Assembly: GCA_037952775.1 (NCBI GenBank)
Contig: JBANAY010000003.1
Location: 12,214,001 to 12,278,000 of the forward strand
DNA length: 64,000 nucleotides
Reading direction: 5' to 3'
DNA from: Clonostachys chloroleuca
Taxonomy: Eukaryota; Ascomycota; Sordariomycetes; Hypocreales; Bionectriaceae
Part shown: piece after piece, positions 44,461 to 57,696 of the stretch
Numbering within the stretch: position 1 is the stretch's first letter
Layout: each line of letters begins with the position of its first letter
Program-made: the position numbers and the translations under genes
The notes under the pieces: generated by a model
Told to the model about the DNA's origin: nothing
Databases searched by the model: none
Seen by the model: only the letters and a program-made list of their open reading frames with translations

Positions 44461-45905
44461 ATGAGTGACCTCGACCGGTGAGTCGGCCTGATCTTGGCGA
44501 TAGCCCAACGCGGAGACATGCTCATGACGCATACAGAGCGATCGCGCAGCTGCGCTCATGCCGGCCGATACCCGAATCTCAGGTCCGCGAGATCTGCCAC
44601 AAGGCGCGCGAGCTGTTGATTGAAGAGGGCAACGTTGTCACAGTCGCAGCGCCGGTGACGGTATGGACATCCACCCACCCAATGACGATGAACCCCGACC
44701 TGACGACTCTGACACCTTTGATAGATATGCGGCGATATTCATGGCCAGTTTCACGACTTGATGGAGCTCTTTCGAGTCGGTGGTGATGTCCCAGATACTA
44801 ATTATCTGTTCATGGGTATGGCGATCATCACCACCATCAGCCTAATACCCTGAAATTTTCTCGCTGACCACTGCGCTATCTATTAGGTGACTTCGTTGAT
44901 CGAGGATTCTACTCGCTCGAGACCTTCTTGCTTCTACTATGCCTAAAGGTCAGATACCCCGATCGAATGACCCTGATCCGAGGAAACCACGAGTCAAGGC
45001 AGATCACCACCGTCTATGGCTTTTACGATGAATGTATCCGGAAATACGGAAGCGCAAACGTTTGGCGATACTGTTGCGACGTTTTCGACTACCTAGCCCT
45101 GGGAGCAATCGTCCTCGGCGCCTCGAACACACTGTCTACCGGCACGGAACCCGTTGATGAAGACACCGAGATCGAAGTATGCGACCAGAGCGGGACGGTT
45201 ATGAGCCGCTTCCCTCGCCCAATGCCACGGCCAAACAGCGCAGAGGGGCCGGCACGCAGCCCCAATGGCGGAGGAGGCTCAGGCGACAGGACAGGACCCC
45301 CCGGGTCCGGTGCGTCAGGCGCGAGCGGTGGCTCCATCGGCAACCCGACGGGCGCCGTGCTATGCGTCCACGGGGGGCTCAGTCCGCTGATTGATACTGT
45401 TGATAAGATCCGCTTGATTGATCGGAAGCAGGAAGTCCCCCACGAGGGCGCCATGTGCGATTTGCTGTGGTCAGATCCCGATGAGATCGACGGTTGGGGG
45501 CTGTCCCCCCGAGGCGCGGGCTTCCTCTTTGGGGCGGATATCGTCAAGATCTTTAACCACCGCAACGACCTCAGCCTGATCGCCCGCGCCCACCAGCTCG
45601 TCATGGAAGGATTCAAGGAAATGTTCGACGCCTCCATCGTCACCGTCTGGTCTGCACCCAACTACTGCTACCGCTGCGGCAACGTGGCTGCGGTTCTCGA
45701 GCTCTCCGAGGACGAGTCCGGGACGGGCCTGTTCGCTCGGAGCAACGGGGATGTCGGCCGCAGCGACGGCGGGCGCGGCGTGATGATGGAGGGCGAGACG
45801 TTCGTCAGGAACGGCCCGGCGAGGCGCTACCGCGTGTTCCAGGCTGCACCGCAGGACTCGAGGGGTATGCCGGCCAAAAAGCCAGTGGCCGACTACTTCC
45901 TATAG
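44461..45905 (+). CDS. pph3: Protein phosphatase 4 catalytic subunit (PPP4C/Pph3)
   Basis: A Ser/Thr phosphatase of the PP2A group, acting in DNA-damage recovery and chromatin signalling. Exons are 44461-44477, 44537-44660, 44725-44815 and 44887-45905, giving 416 residues. The start is [19 protein letters not shown]. All metal and catalytic motifs are intact: [30 protein letters not shown] and ARAHQL. The end PVADYFL is the PP2A-type carboxymethylation tail. The protein is about 100 residues longer than animal PP4C. A Gly/Ser/Pro-rich insert of about 77 residues sits between ALGAIVLG and GAVLCVHGG (45120-45349), and a second of about 35 residues sits before [15 protein letters not shown]. Neither carries a stop or good splice sites, so both look translated. 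Confidence 0.95.
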
Positions 45906-48116
45906 CGTGTGACTTGGAATAGATATGTTAAGGGACTATGCGTATGGTTTTGGCGGTACTTGGTTCTCTTATGCCGAGTAGGTAGTTTATGTTTATTTCG
46001 CTGGATTGGGCACGAGGCGTCACATGGGAGTTATCAATTTGAAGAACGTTCTTGGTTTCACTTCGATCCCCGATTCATATTTCGTATTGCTGACAGTCGT
46101 CCTCATTTGTCTACCTATCCAGAAGTGAAATTAGATTAGGCTAGGTCCCCTAACTGGAATCAGTCATTCTAGAGGTCCGGGACACTCAGCTCAACATCAT
46201 GATGACCACTCGCACCGCATTAATTTGTAAAGAGTATCGAATCAAGCGATTGGTATTCGTCAATCTCTCTTAGCGCTTCTATATACAGGTTGTCCTGAGT
46301 TTTCAATGTGCCGGGACTGATTGCTACTTTGGTTCTCATGAAGCGGGGGCTAAACTATTTCCAAGACAAGCATAGTCCTGCTCGTGTTGTCTCACGATAC
46401 ACGTCTCCTAGTCAACATCATGCCACTCTCCAAAGTCTCAGCCTGCCCGTCCAATTGGGATCTTACTGTTAAATCTCGATCACTGACTACCGAGACACAC
46501 AGAGCTCATGGGAGCACCAAGAGGTTAGTTTCCACACCCCCCCCCCCTAGCTCTATTGTATCCTCCATGTATCGGGAACCCTTCCGACACACCAGGGAAG
46601 TCTTCCACATCGTGTTCCCCATTGTCAAAGTAGTGTCTGTTGGGGGGGATCAAGTAGACGACAGGATAAATGAGGCACCGGATGGAAGAGTAGTTAATAA
46701 TCGATTACTTTCTGCAAAGAATAGAGAAATTCGGGAATATAGAAAGAATTAAAGTAATAATATATTCGGTATTATCTTTGGAGTATGTATTATTAGTGCC
46801 TAATAATTTGATAATACCAGTTGCAGGCTCGACAATAAGCAGCCTAATGTTTAAGTATCTCAATTTCAACGTCACCCACTTGGGGGTGTCCTCGACACTT
46901 CGCATGACCAAGATCCAAGGCCTCTACGCATATCGGTTTCAGTCAATAGCTCCATATGAACCTCACTTGATTGTAGTCCATGAGCTCTACAGTTTCAACT
47001 TCCAGTATACGGAGACTAGCTCGGTCCTAGACACCAGTAAGCAAGTCATTTCCAAGTCTATGGCTCTTGTTTCCTGTGAAGTTTGGTTCATGTCTCTTCC
47101 AACAGCACGGTCACGCGAATGCATCCTCTCCTGCTAAGCTACACGGTTACGATGACTCCCAGCACCGCTCTCCTTAACGTAAGTACGCTAATTTCATTTC
47201 TATTCGTTTCACAATGCGTGTCTATATAAAGTCAAAATGCACGGCTCGTCTCCCCCAAACGTTCCCCTTCCTTACTCCTCCAACTCCAAACCCCCAGCCA
47301 ACCTCAACCGTAAGGACATATATCCGCCCCCCGCCCCCCTTTCCTAAATGACAGCGTGGGTATTTCTGCCATATAAAAAACACACAAATAGGGGAAATTA
47401 CATATACAACAAGGACAGCAGAGCAAGACGAGTCGCCATTGTCCATCCAAAAAAAAAACCCAACTATAAAAAACAAAATCTAAACAAGATCATAGTTCGA
47501 CTCCTAGTAGAGACATAATCTTCGACTTGTTTAGATAAACAGAGTCCAAACAGGATAACCCCAAAAAGGTCAGCTGTCGCCCACGCACGCTCTCCACCTG
47601 AAGCTGTCGACAGGGACAGGCCGGTTGGGCCACTCCACTATCGGAGCATGTGGATGGGTGACAGCAGCATGATCAAACGACCTTTACAATGCCTCCTCGC
47701 CTTTCGTATATCAAGGGCTGTACATTTCCCCCAAACTATTCTTTCCAGCACTCAAAATGCATATTATTTGCTAGGGATACAGTTGTGCCAACATGATATC
47801 CACCATCGTTAATGTCGGTCGCTAGGTGTCATGTTCGGGAAGGTTGGAGTAATGCGATTGAGTTCAAAATCATGGAATCGTCGTAGATACCCGACAAGTT
47901 CCCTTGCCAATACACTTAAAAAGGACTGTTCGCCGGGAAATCGCAAGCCAAGGCACACGGTAGCAAGGCTCTGTAGCAAAAACGATGACTCTCCTCCACC
48001 AACGCTGTTAGAGCAGCACAATAAGCTTTCTAGCGGCGGTCCAAATACCAAACAGAGACTCGAATGGCGCCCGTTGAACGCCATTCGAAACTAGGTTCGA
48101 TACGCAGGCCGTAGGA
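45906..48116. other. Convergent 3' region, 2.2 kb
   Basis: Between PP4 and the bZIP gene. It contains one repeat element (46651-46882) and a C-run near 46540. No supportable gene is seen. Confidence 0.55.
46651..46882 (-). mobile_element. Short inverted-repeat element, copy 4
   Basis: A 232-bp reverse-oriented copy. The left end CAAGTAGACGACAGG is decayed; the right end AACGTCACCCACTTG is intact. Flanking 5-mers GGGAT (46646-46650) and GGGGT (46883-46887) match at four of five bases. Internal AATCGATTACTTTCTGC, AATAATTTGATAATACC and AATAAGCAGC match the other copies. Confidence 0.8.
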
Positions 48117-49052
48117 TCAGAACACGCTAGGCGGTCCAAAATCTCGACCATTTGGATTATATGAAGAGGTTGGCTCTGCGTACCCCATAGCCATGCTCCC
48201 TTGCATACCAGACTGGATCTGCTGCGAGTTTAGCGGCGGTTGGCGTTGACTTCCCAGCACACTATTTTGCTGGTGCGCAGAATACGGTTCCACCTGGGAG
48301 GTCGAATCACTAGAGTACACCGACGCCGAGTACGACTGGCCACTTGTCGGCGCGGCCATGGCGCCGGGGACGTTCATTGCCTGGTGGTGGGTGTATTGAG
48401 AAGACATTGCCGGCTGGCTGCCCTCCCAGAGCGAGGAGGTGGTGGTTGAGACACTGGTAGCTGAGGTCTCCCGGCTGGCCTGAGTCGGTAAGGGGAAGGG
48501 GACGTTGGGGTCGAGGGAATTGGGTCGTCGCGGAGTAAGGAGCTGCTGCAGAGACTGTACGGGTGGTCCCGGATTGCTTCCAAACGAGGTCGGGCTCGCC
48601 AGATCAGGCGCTGATAGCATGGCGGTCTGCAGATAGTGGTTGATGTAGTCGTCGCTAAGGCCCTGCTTCTGGAGGAGCTCGCGGAGCTGTCTGTTTTCTT
48701 CGGCGACCCTTCTGGCAGCCATCTGCACTTCTGCAGAGGCCTCGATGCCCTGGAGCTCGCATACCCGTAGGCGATTCTCCAGATCTTGCAGGTATTCTCT
48801 TTTGCGAGCTCGGGATCTCCTCTGGTTGTCTCGGATGCGGGCGAGATTGGCCTTTTGCTACATTGCGGCAAGACACGGCGTGTTGGTCAAGAATTGGATT
48901 CATATCGCTTGGGTGTTGTGTGTACATCTGGTTTCTTGGGGCTGGGATAACTGGCGGGACCGGGGGCAGGAGATAGGAGCAGAGAGCAGGGCAGGGCAAA
49001 AAGCACGGCAGGGAATCGTGTATTAGAAAGCACTTACTGCAGGTGTTGACAT
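48117..49052 (-). CDS. Fungal bZIP transcription factor
   Basis: Exons are 49038-49052 (MSTPA) and 48117-48857, giving 251 residues. The basic region begins almost at the N-terminus: KANLARIRDNQRRSRARKRE. The leucine-zipper helix follows (YLQDLENRLRVCELQGIEA) and continues VQMAARRVAEENRQLRELL, then the short fungal motif QGLSDDYINHYLQTA. The rest is Ser/Gln/Pro-rich and probably disordered. This basic-region type with QGIEASAEVQ is common in moulds and often lies in secondary-metabolism or stress loci, but no target is implied here. The 15-nt first exon was chosen because it ends in phase 0 before an in-frame TAG, with canonical gtaagt and tag splice sites; the longer upstream ATG (MREPIG) gives the wrong phase. 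Confidence 0.85.
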
Positions 49053-52000
49053 TTAGCACGAACCGGTCTCCGATCGGTTCTCGCATCGAGGCGAAAGACG
49101 ACTAGGAAAGGGAACGGTTGGAGGAGCAGACGATGCAGACGGCACAGCAAACAATGCAGGTAAGTTTGGTAGGCAAAGCAGGGACACTTGCGGACCTATG
49201 GGGGGATGACGATGGGAATGATATCCTATTAGAGGCCGGCGATCTGAGTTGATGTATCCATGTATCCTCGAGACGCGAGTTCCACTTCGTGGAGAATGAC
49301 AGCAGTGGCTCCCGCCCGTCAGGAAAGTTTCGGCGGGGGGTTCAAGTTGGGAGTGGTTAGGATGGGAGACAGGGTGGGAGTGAAGTGTGGGCATCCGAGG
49401 ATGGGTGAAATTCACAAGGTCGGATGATAGGACACACGAGACTGGCGGTATATCTACCTTGCTTGCCCACTCGGTTCCCCATATGTACGGCTCTTGCCCC
49501 GAGTACCTCCTACAATGTAACAGGTTGGGGCGAAGTCTGCAGGAGCATGTCTGCAGTGACACTGAGGACGAACTAGCGAAACTAAACTGACGGCTGCAGA
49601 CAAGAGCCGATCTTGCTCGCCGGGGGCATCCTGGTCTTCATGCAAGAGCCGTGTGTCTAACACTACGTACTAGCCATGGGCCTCCGCCAACTCCCAGCCT
49701 GTCAATCTGAATACTACTACTAGGCTCAGGATCGCAAACAACATTGGGCACGGGCTCCGTCCCCAGCGCAATCCCTCGTCCCGTGGCCCCAGAGCTTGAC
49801 GCGTGCCAATTAGGTATCTTTGGGCACTGCTGGTTACAGATGATGGTGGGAGGAGGACGACCAGACCAGGGCCGGTTGGGTCTGGCGGATCATGCCTAGT
49901 GCTTGTTAGGAAGGGCGCCACTTTCTCCCTCATCTGAGGAGAAGTCTCCATTCGAAGGGAGATGGCGGCTGTGTTCTTGCGTAACTCGGACGGGGTCTTG
50001 AGCAGTCCCGGGGCTACGTAGAATGCTACGTACGTCCGCCTCACAGAAAATACTTGAAAAAGAAGTATTTGAAATCACCCAGCCCTAGACATACGAAATG
50101 TCTTGGCACCTAGAGAGACTCCAAGGACATCTACTACTACAAGCAAGGAACGGAAAGGGGCATGAAACCCAAACAGTCCAGAAGCTCAATGCGCCTGCAG
50201 GAAAAACAAGTGTATCAAAGAGGCAGCCCATGAGGCTGTGAAGGATTGGGCTGTGATAGAGATCGGGCTGTGAAACGGCTCTCTCTCTAGAGACGCCATC
50301 ATGAAGAAGATCAAGTTTGGGGGGTGTAAGTGTACACCAACTCCCCTAGAGCCAAAGCTTGAAAATGCGCCAGGAGGCAATGGAGGTTGATGGACAGCCG
50401 GCAGTGGCTCTCATGCAACCCCAAAGAACAGTGGAGTGTCAATCGGTTACTACTACGTGAGGAGGCCAAGGGATGATACCTTTCCGTAGCGTCGGGAGGA
50501 CTAACTCCAGAACGCCGGCCAGTACGGCAGCAGGTACGATGAACTGATGTAGGTGAGGTCCTGGCTCAGGAGCCAAAAAGGGTGTTGAGTCTAGGACCCC
50601 GGCTGCTCGAGTCGCTGGCCCTTAGTCATGGTGCCCAGCCCATTACCAGTGGGTAGTATGATCAACGGAAAGACCTGCCAAGTCGCTGCGGGCCAAGATA
50701 CGAGCATGAAGCGGCAGATGCTCCCGCTGCGGTTCGCTTGGAACTTAGCTCGTGAACGCGCAATGCAGAGCAAGGCACAGCACAACAGCCGGGCTCTGCG
50801 GATAGCATCATCACAAAAGACTTGGCACGAGGCCAGGAGGTATGACGTGGGCTCAAGAGCTGCTGCCAATGCCAATCGTGGAGTGATGCGACGGCTGCTG
50901 CCATCAATCACGGTCTCGATCCTATAGGCCCAGACGTAGCTCTGCGCCGAAGCCTCCGGGCAGTAGTTGATCTCTCACGGAATGATCACAGGGCGTTTTG
51001 TTCATGCAAGCAAGGCACCCGGTCGACGCGAAGCTTGGTAGCCCCAGCTTCTGTCTTCAACCCATCTTGGCTCTGTGTCAGGCGCTGAAGACACCTCCCC
51101 CGCGCTTAGTCTTGAAGATCATCTAGACAACGCTAGCGCGAGCAAAGGGCCAGCACTAGCAGATATAAGGCTGGTGCGTATCCACAGGAAATCAAACGGC
51201 CGTCCCCTTTCCCTTGCGTTCAGCGCCGTCAAGCAGGGCTCATCGGCCCACTCATACGAGTTGGGACAAGAACCAGCTTGCCAGCCGCATATGCAATGAC
51301 CTCGTCTTGGGATATAGGGCGTGGCGAGCTAACCCTGCTTTGGGGCAACGCCGTTAGTCGACGACATGGCCTGTCGGGCTGTGCGTGCACGGCTTTCGTG
51401 TGAGTGGAGAGGCATTTGCCGGCGTTGCGTCCGCATCTACCGCGTATTTGCTTCCGTGGGCGAGTGACCCGATTCCGCCCGCACGGTTTGATTCGGGGTG
51501 AGGGAAGTCGGGCCCTGGACATTTCGTCAGGAGCACACACACGCCAGAAGAGGGGTCGAGTGCTAGCCATTCCGGGCGTTGTTGGGGAGGGCAGGGATGG
51601 GTGATCTAACACTCTTCTGTCGGCTGATACATGAGATTAATATGTACAGAAGCGTTTTGGGGGGGTGTTTGGGGGCTGGATCGCCTCCCGCCAAGCTATC
51701 ACCTCAGATTTTCATTAGGCAAGTGCCTACCCGGCCAAAAACTCATCTTAGTAATGCAGAATACCTCCCCATTAGGCGACATCTACCTGCCATCGCACCG
51801 CCCGCATGCCTGCCGCCCAGGTACCAGCCCACTCGGCCCCGGTACTTGCTTTATCACATCCAGGTGGGAGAATGGGGTTGGGCGCAAAGTTGCATCACGA
51901 GGCGCACGGCAGTAGTCCTGGTCAACGGCAGGCACAGACCGAGCACAAACCGAAAGTGTACGCGACCGGAAGTACCCAGCTGGTGTCTTGGGAGGAGCGC

Positions 52001-54053
52001 ACAGTCTATCTACGCCTCCGTGTTCGGGGTGTTTCCGCTCCTGGATAGGTGGAAAACGTGCACGGAGAATCCCCCTCTCTCCGAGCAACTTCCCTCAGGT
52101 AATCCAGGCGGCGGCGCTGCCATCGGTGCGCTAAGCATCTACTGCCCACCACTAAGCCATGACTAAACAACTAACCTCCAAACTCTGAGACCGCAACCAT
52201 CTGAAACTACAACGCCCTGGCTGTGAGTTTATTGGGGGGGGAGGAACTCGCCCAGCCAACCGGCGTTTACCGAGCGTTAGAGGACCCTCTCCCAAGCAAC
52301 GCCACATACTCACGCATCTCTGCTTTGGATTTTCCCCGTCGGGACCAAGAGAGATGGCGAAGCTTGGTAGAGCTAGATTGGAGGGGGGCTCATTCCCCTA
52401 TGGGATGCGCTCTCCCGTTTAGTGCCGGCTGTTGTCTGCTAAACCAGTGGGGTTCACTAGGGTCGACGTACTACCAGCGCCACTTGGTGCTGGCTGGTCT
52501 CGTGTAAACGTCGGAGAAATGGATGGAGGTGATTGAAAATTACCATGCGACTGGTGATGGGTGGTGAGCATGGCAGCCATGGCTGGTGTGGCTGTTTTGC
52601 GTGCTTCCGATCAGCATGAATTTGCCGGGTGGGCTTTTTGACAGATCACAATTGAAAACCCAACCAGGCGAAGCTAGCCAAATTCCCGCAGGGATTGAAC
52701 GACCCGGTTTGTGGGAGAAATCCGAGACCGAGACGCCTCCTCTGGTTGGACGGTTTATCCTGTCTCAAGATCGTCGGCAGCTCATGATAGGATGCCAAAG
52801 TTTCTGTCAAAACCCACTTTGCCATGATACGCCCTCGACCCCCCCCCTTGCCCGGTGTGCTGCGACTTCGACTATTCTAAGCGGTTTACTCGCCCGACCC
52901 ATGAGACACAACCCACGTGTGCCATTTGCGGATGTGAAACCATGATCACTTCTTGATTGGGAGCGATAATGATCATCTTATGATGTGCCAGCAAGGCACA
53001 GAGCAGAATCGAGAGTCTAGACTCGGGTCTTGTTTATCCCACTTTATTGAGCTTTGGTGATGACACCTCCCAAGACGTCTTCCCCCGTCGTGTGGAGACA
53101 TACTGGCACTAACACCAAGCGAAGACCCCAGCAAGACGCAATTGACAGGCGCGAGCAAGTCATTCAGTGGTCCAGGCGAGCACCGGTTTGATTGCTGTTT
53201 CGTATCCATCATTTCGACGACCTTGATGGTTGTTGTGATAACAATTCCAATATCGAGGCCCTTCGCGATATCGTTTCCATCTCCAGTTAGAAATCAAGGC
53301 CATCGTGTAATTAGGCCGATTGGGCACCACAGTGCTAGTTACATGAAACTCAAGAGAATTACGACCCAAGTGGAGTATGGAATGACATTCCAGTGTAAAT
53401 GAAAGCCGTGTCCCTGAATTAGGCGAGGGCCCGTTCAAAAAGCTTCTTTGTAATATCTTGCAAGCAAATTTCATCTGTGATTGTTGAGAGCTCCCCCCCC
53501 CCCCTCAATCGATCGGGGTCGCCGTCGTTGACCGCAATTGAGCTTGTTCTTGGGAGTCTCTTGTGGCATCGCCCACGTTAAGACGGCGGCCTCCGTCCAG
53601 CAAAAGCAGTTAGATGGCCGGCGCACTTCAAGGATCTGAGACCCCAGTTGACCGCCCCCAGTTATGGAAAAAAGGAAAAGGCACGCCTTGCTTCTTCCTT
53701 GGCTTCTGTTAATCTCTCACAGTACCAGGGCTTGAGCGCATCTGTTTGGTCAGCTTTGCGACCACACGCGACCAAAATCCCCCTTGCTCTCGGCGTCGAG
53801 TCCAATCTCGAGGAGGGCTAGCGATAGGATTCCGTCTTGGGTGGCATTGCTCGGTCCTTGGATTGTTCCGGATCTGATAAGCTGTTTTTTTGACCAAGTG
53901 TCGCTGATTTTGTCATGCTCAGCTCATCTCCCCGGATTGATCAAGCTTTGAGGGAGGATGCCCCAGCCCCAGAGAGCGGGAGCTGTCACTTTCATGCATG
54001 ACGGGCCAGAGCGTTTAAGAAAGATAAGAAACCACTGCCGGGTTAATTAATGA

Positions 54054-54091
54054 TGACAGCTATTTTCTCCATAGTGACAGCTATTTTCTCC
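54054..54091. repeat. Two-copy 17-bp direct repeat
   Basis: TGACAGCTATTTTCTCC occurs at 54054-54070 and again at 54075-54091, with a 4-bp spacer. A third partial unit (GTGACA) begins near 54095. Confidence 0.9.
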
Positions 54092-55579
54092 GCGGTGACA
54101 CATGGGGCCGTGGATGACGGGTGACATGCGTTGGTTCGGCACAAGCTCGAAGCGTGATGGGCGACCGACCCTTTTAGCTTTTAAGCATTTCACGATTTAG
54201 ACTCCCGGGTACGGGAAAAGTGGATATTCTGGGTGTCAGTCTGTCTCGCCGGCACGGTTCGGGTGCCGTTCCGCTTCATATAGTATTGATATTAAGAAAC
54301 TTGAATATCACCTTCTACCTCTCTTACCTCATTATTTGGGCTTTAATCGAGGCTATCGAGCGGGCGGTCCACGGTGCGTCTAAGTTGTGCTAGCTCAGCC
54401 TTATTCTTGGTGATAGTTGAGTTGTCATGAGATGCATCTAGTAATGCAGCCTTCAGTGATGACCAACTATACATATATTGCTTTTTCCACCCGGTCGTCA
54501 CTGCCAAGAATCTGCCAGCTCAGCCGTCCGTGGATCCATTGCATTTGTTTTCGGTTGGCCTCGGGAATTAATGCCCCGTTTGTCTGCCGTCGGACGGCTG
54601 CACGAACCCCGGATGCCTCACACGACATCGCCGCTACCCGCTATATCCGTAACACGGCCGATAATGTGATACTACACCGTCAAATGTCGAAAGCCCTTCC
54701 ATTGTGTAATCTCATGCCTTTGTAGACAAGTCACAGTATAGTAAAATATCAGTCCGGCATCCGTTTCATTCGCAGTAAGGCGGCGAGCGGCGCCGAACCC
54801 ACCGTCTCACTCCATCTTGATATTGCTCTACCCTCGTTATATCCGGTCAGCTCCCATTAGTCCTATCATCACTACTCTGAAACTGACATAGACTATACCT
54901 GACTAAGCCTCGCCCTTAATGGGTTTTGATTCCACCGAATAACTAAGTGTTTCGCGTGATATTAATAACATGTATGTGCTTGCATCCACTCACCCGCGCA
55001 GCCGAGAGTATGGGGTTGAACACTGAGGGTGGGAATAGCAGAGCAAGGCATCCCTCCCGCTCCATTAACCCCACGATCTGCCAGATCTGCTAGATCTTAC
55101 ATGCCGAGTTCCCCTGGCCTGGGATGATTAGTGATGTCGCTTTTGAATGAGCGATGGGCCGTCTGTTTATGAGCGGGGAACGGTCATCTTTGCCACCGTA
55201 GCACACCGCCGGGCTGAGAGCGAGAAGGTGCAACAAATCTGACATTCGGTTTTGGGAGGGGCTGATCCCTTAGTCACCCAATACCATCAATCGAAAGAGA
55301 GCAAAATAAAGCCGCAAAGCAAAGAAAGAGTGACCTGCTTTCACCTTTGCATATGTAGACCACAAGCAGGATGGCTCGTATTGGCTCGAGACCCGAGGTA
55401 TAGGGTAGGTAACTGGCTCGGATGTCAGTATTAGGTCCCGGCTGTTGGCTCAACTACTTCATGTTTCTTACGAGATATTTATCTAAGCTGCTACCACTCC
55501 CATATACTATTAGGTAACTCTTTATGCAGTATTACCAGTGGAACTGGCGACTAGAAACACCGGCAGCTTTAGGTATAGA

Positions 55580-55813
55580 CAAGTGGGTGATATGAGAATT
55601 GAGACACTCGAACATTAAGCTGCTTATTCTCTCAAGTTTGTGGCCAGTATTATCAGATTATTGAGTACTAATAAAACAAACTTCAGAGATAATACGGCAT
55701 ATATTATTACTATATTTCATTCAATACTACTGTGTTTCTCGATTCAAATCAGAAGAGAGTCTCTTTTTAACCACTCTTCCATTTGGTATCTCATTTCTTA
55801 TGTCACCCACTTG
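55580..55813 (+). mobile_element. Short inverted-repeat element, copy 5
   Basis: A 234-bp forward copy with ends CAAGTGGGTGATATG and CTTATGTCACCCACTTG. Flanking 5-mers ATAGA (55575-55579) and ATAGG (55814-55818) match at four of five bases. It shares CATTAAGCTGCTTATTCT and ATCAGATTATTGAGT with other copies. Confidence 0.85.
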
Positions 55814-57696
55814 ATAGGTACTGCTCATCAAGATCATCATTTATCAAGTCATCTGTGAGCCTACATGTATATTGGTAGATATGCTTTACACATCCCGCCT
55901 TGGATTTAACCTTGCAATGAAGCCAAAGAAACAGAAAGATGGCGTCCAGCCAATCATGTGCTCCAGCGCTGCTCGCAAAATTACCAAGAATAGAAAACCT
56001 TGGGTCCCGCAGCCAAGAACTAGCCCAGCCAACGCTTCGTGTATCTTTCATCGAGCTCCTCGTTTCTGAGCAATTTAAAACCTTGTTAGATCGATCGAAT
56101 AATAGCCCAGAGTTCACGAGCGAAATCTTAAAAGTAAAGAAGATTTACATTTGATCAGCTCACGCGATTGTCACATGCAAACTGAGTGGGGTACGGCTAT
56201 ATACAAGGAAACTGGGAGCCCGACCACTTTTCACCATTCCATCCCACTCATATGGATGACACAGCCTCGTCAATGATGAGAGACAACAGCCATGAGTATC
56301 TCCAGTTTCTCGAAGATCTAACAATACCAAAGGGCTATATCAGATTCTGAGACGTCTGTGATTACTTTCCACATTGCTACTCGTCATTTTTTTTTTCAGG
56401 AATAGAAGGAGGATCAGGTCTCGTCAAGGGAAAAGGGGTTGTACGGGTGATGAGACTTGTAGCGAGCGAGCTAGATGATGATGGAAGGATATTGAAGCGC
56501 TGAATGGAGACCTCGTTGTCGAAGTTGTTGCCGAGGTCGAGTTGGCCATAGGCAGACTCTTTGTCCATTTGCTGGGAGGAGAGGATGAAACAAGCACGCG
56601 GATGAAGGTCGTCGAATCTAGGTACACACGTTGGCTCTGGGAAGGCCGTGCGATAAAGAGGACCAGATACCGAGAGAAATCAACATCAGTATAAAAACAT
56701 CGCAAAAGTTCAATACGAGGAAGTTCCAATTTTTCAGCGAGTATACCGTGGTACTAAGTCAGGCATCATTCTTTGGACGCACCCGCTATATCTGAGCATG
56801 ACAAGACAGAAAATAAGCATAAAGGTAATCGTTCCAGAGGTCGCCTACTATTTGTGTCCGGAGGCTGGCTTGGAGTACTGGCAGAGAGAAAACTTTGGGC
56901 AGTTGCATTTTCAAGTCCCCACCTTCAACACGATCTGCAACTTTATTGGATATGTGAGAAGCTGTGACAGACTAGACTGACCAAAATAATCCATCTCTCG
57001 ACGAAAGAGAAAAGGCACTGACTATCTGAAAGATTCCTTGCCTCTGGCCATTTAACAAGTATAAATCGTCATATACCGATTCGACTGTCTCCCTCCTCTG
57101 TACCCGACGAACATCCTAATGAACATCAAAGTGAGGATGTAAGAGGGCTTATTGTAAGCACGACGACAGACCACCCATTTAAGTGGCCAGACCACAAAAC
57201 CAAATCCCTACCTAGTGTTTCTTTATAGACCTTGGAGCACGGTCGTGTTGATGATCAAGTTCCCATTGAACACTGCACCTGTTTCTCAAATAAGATGCAG
57301 ACGACGACTTACCCTACATCATCCAGAACTTCTCATTCACCACTCACCTTGCTGATATTCCATCAAGCAGCTAAGACTACCAGCAGTGATCCTTTTAAAA
57401 TTGCTTTTCTTTTCCGGCAATGGGCCCAGATTAGGGAATTCAATTCGATTGTCAAGCGGAAATACATATCTTCAATTCCATTGCGGCTGACTAATTTAGC
57501 CCTTTGTGCCCACACCTGCGGTACTTCTTCTTGATTCCGGGCACTCCTCGGCATTGGCGCATCCTCGATTTCCCGACTGCGATTCCATAGCATCGCTTGC
57601 GACCTACAGCTATTATGGATATATAATATGGATATATGATATGGTATCATCTTCCACACTAGAGCCGTTTACAAACCATTAGCGACACTGCGGACG

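Larger units (their letters stand above)
49053..57696. other. 8.6 kb region without a supportable gene
   Basis: The largest gap in the window. It contains one repeat element (55580-55813), a 17-bp tandem duplication (54054-54091), a C-run near 53494-53505 and scattered frames of up to 195 codons with no recognisable family. It could hold unrecognised RNA genes or degraded coding DNA. Confidence 0.5.
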
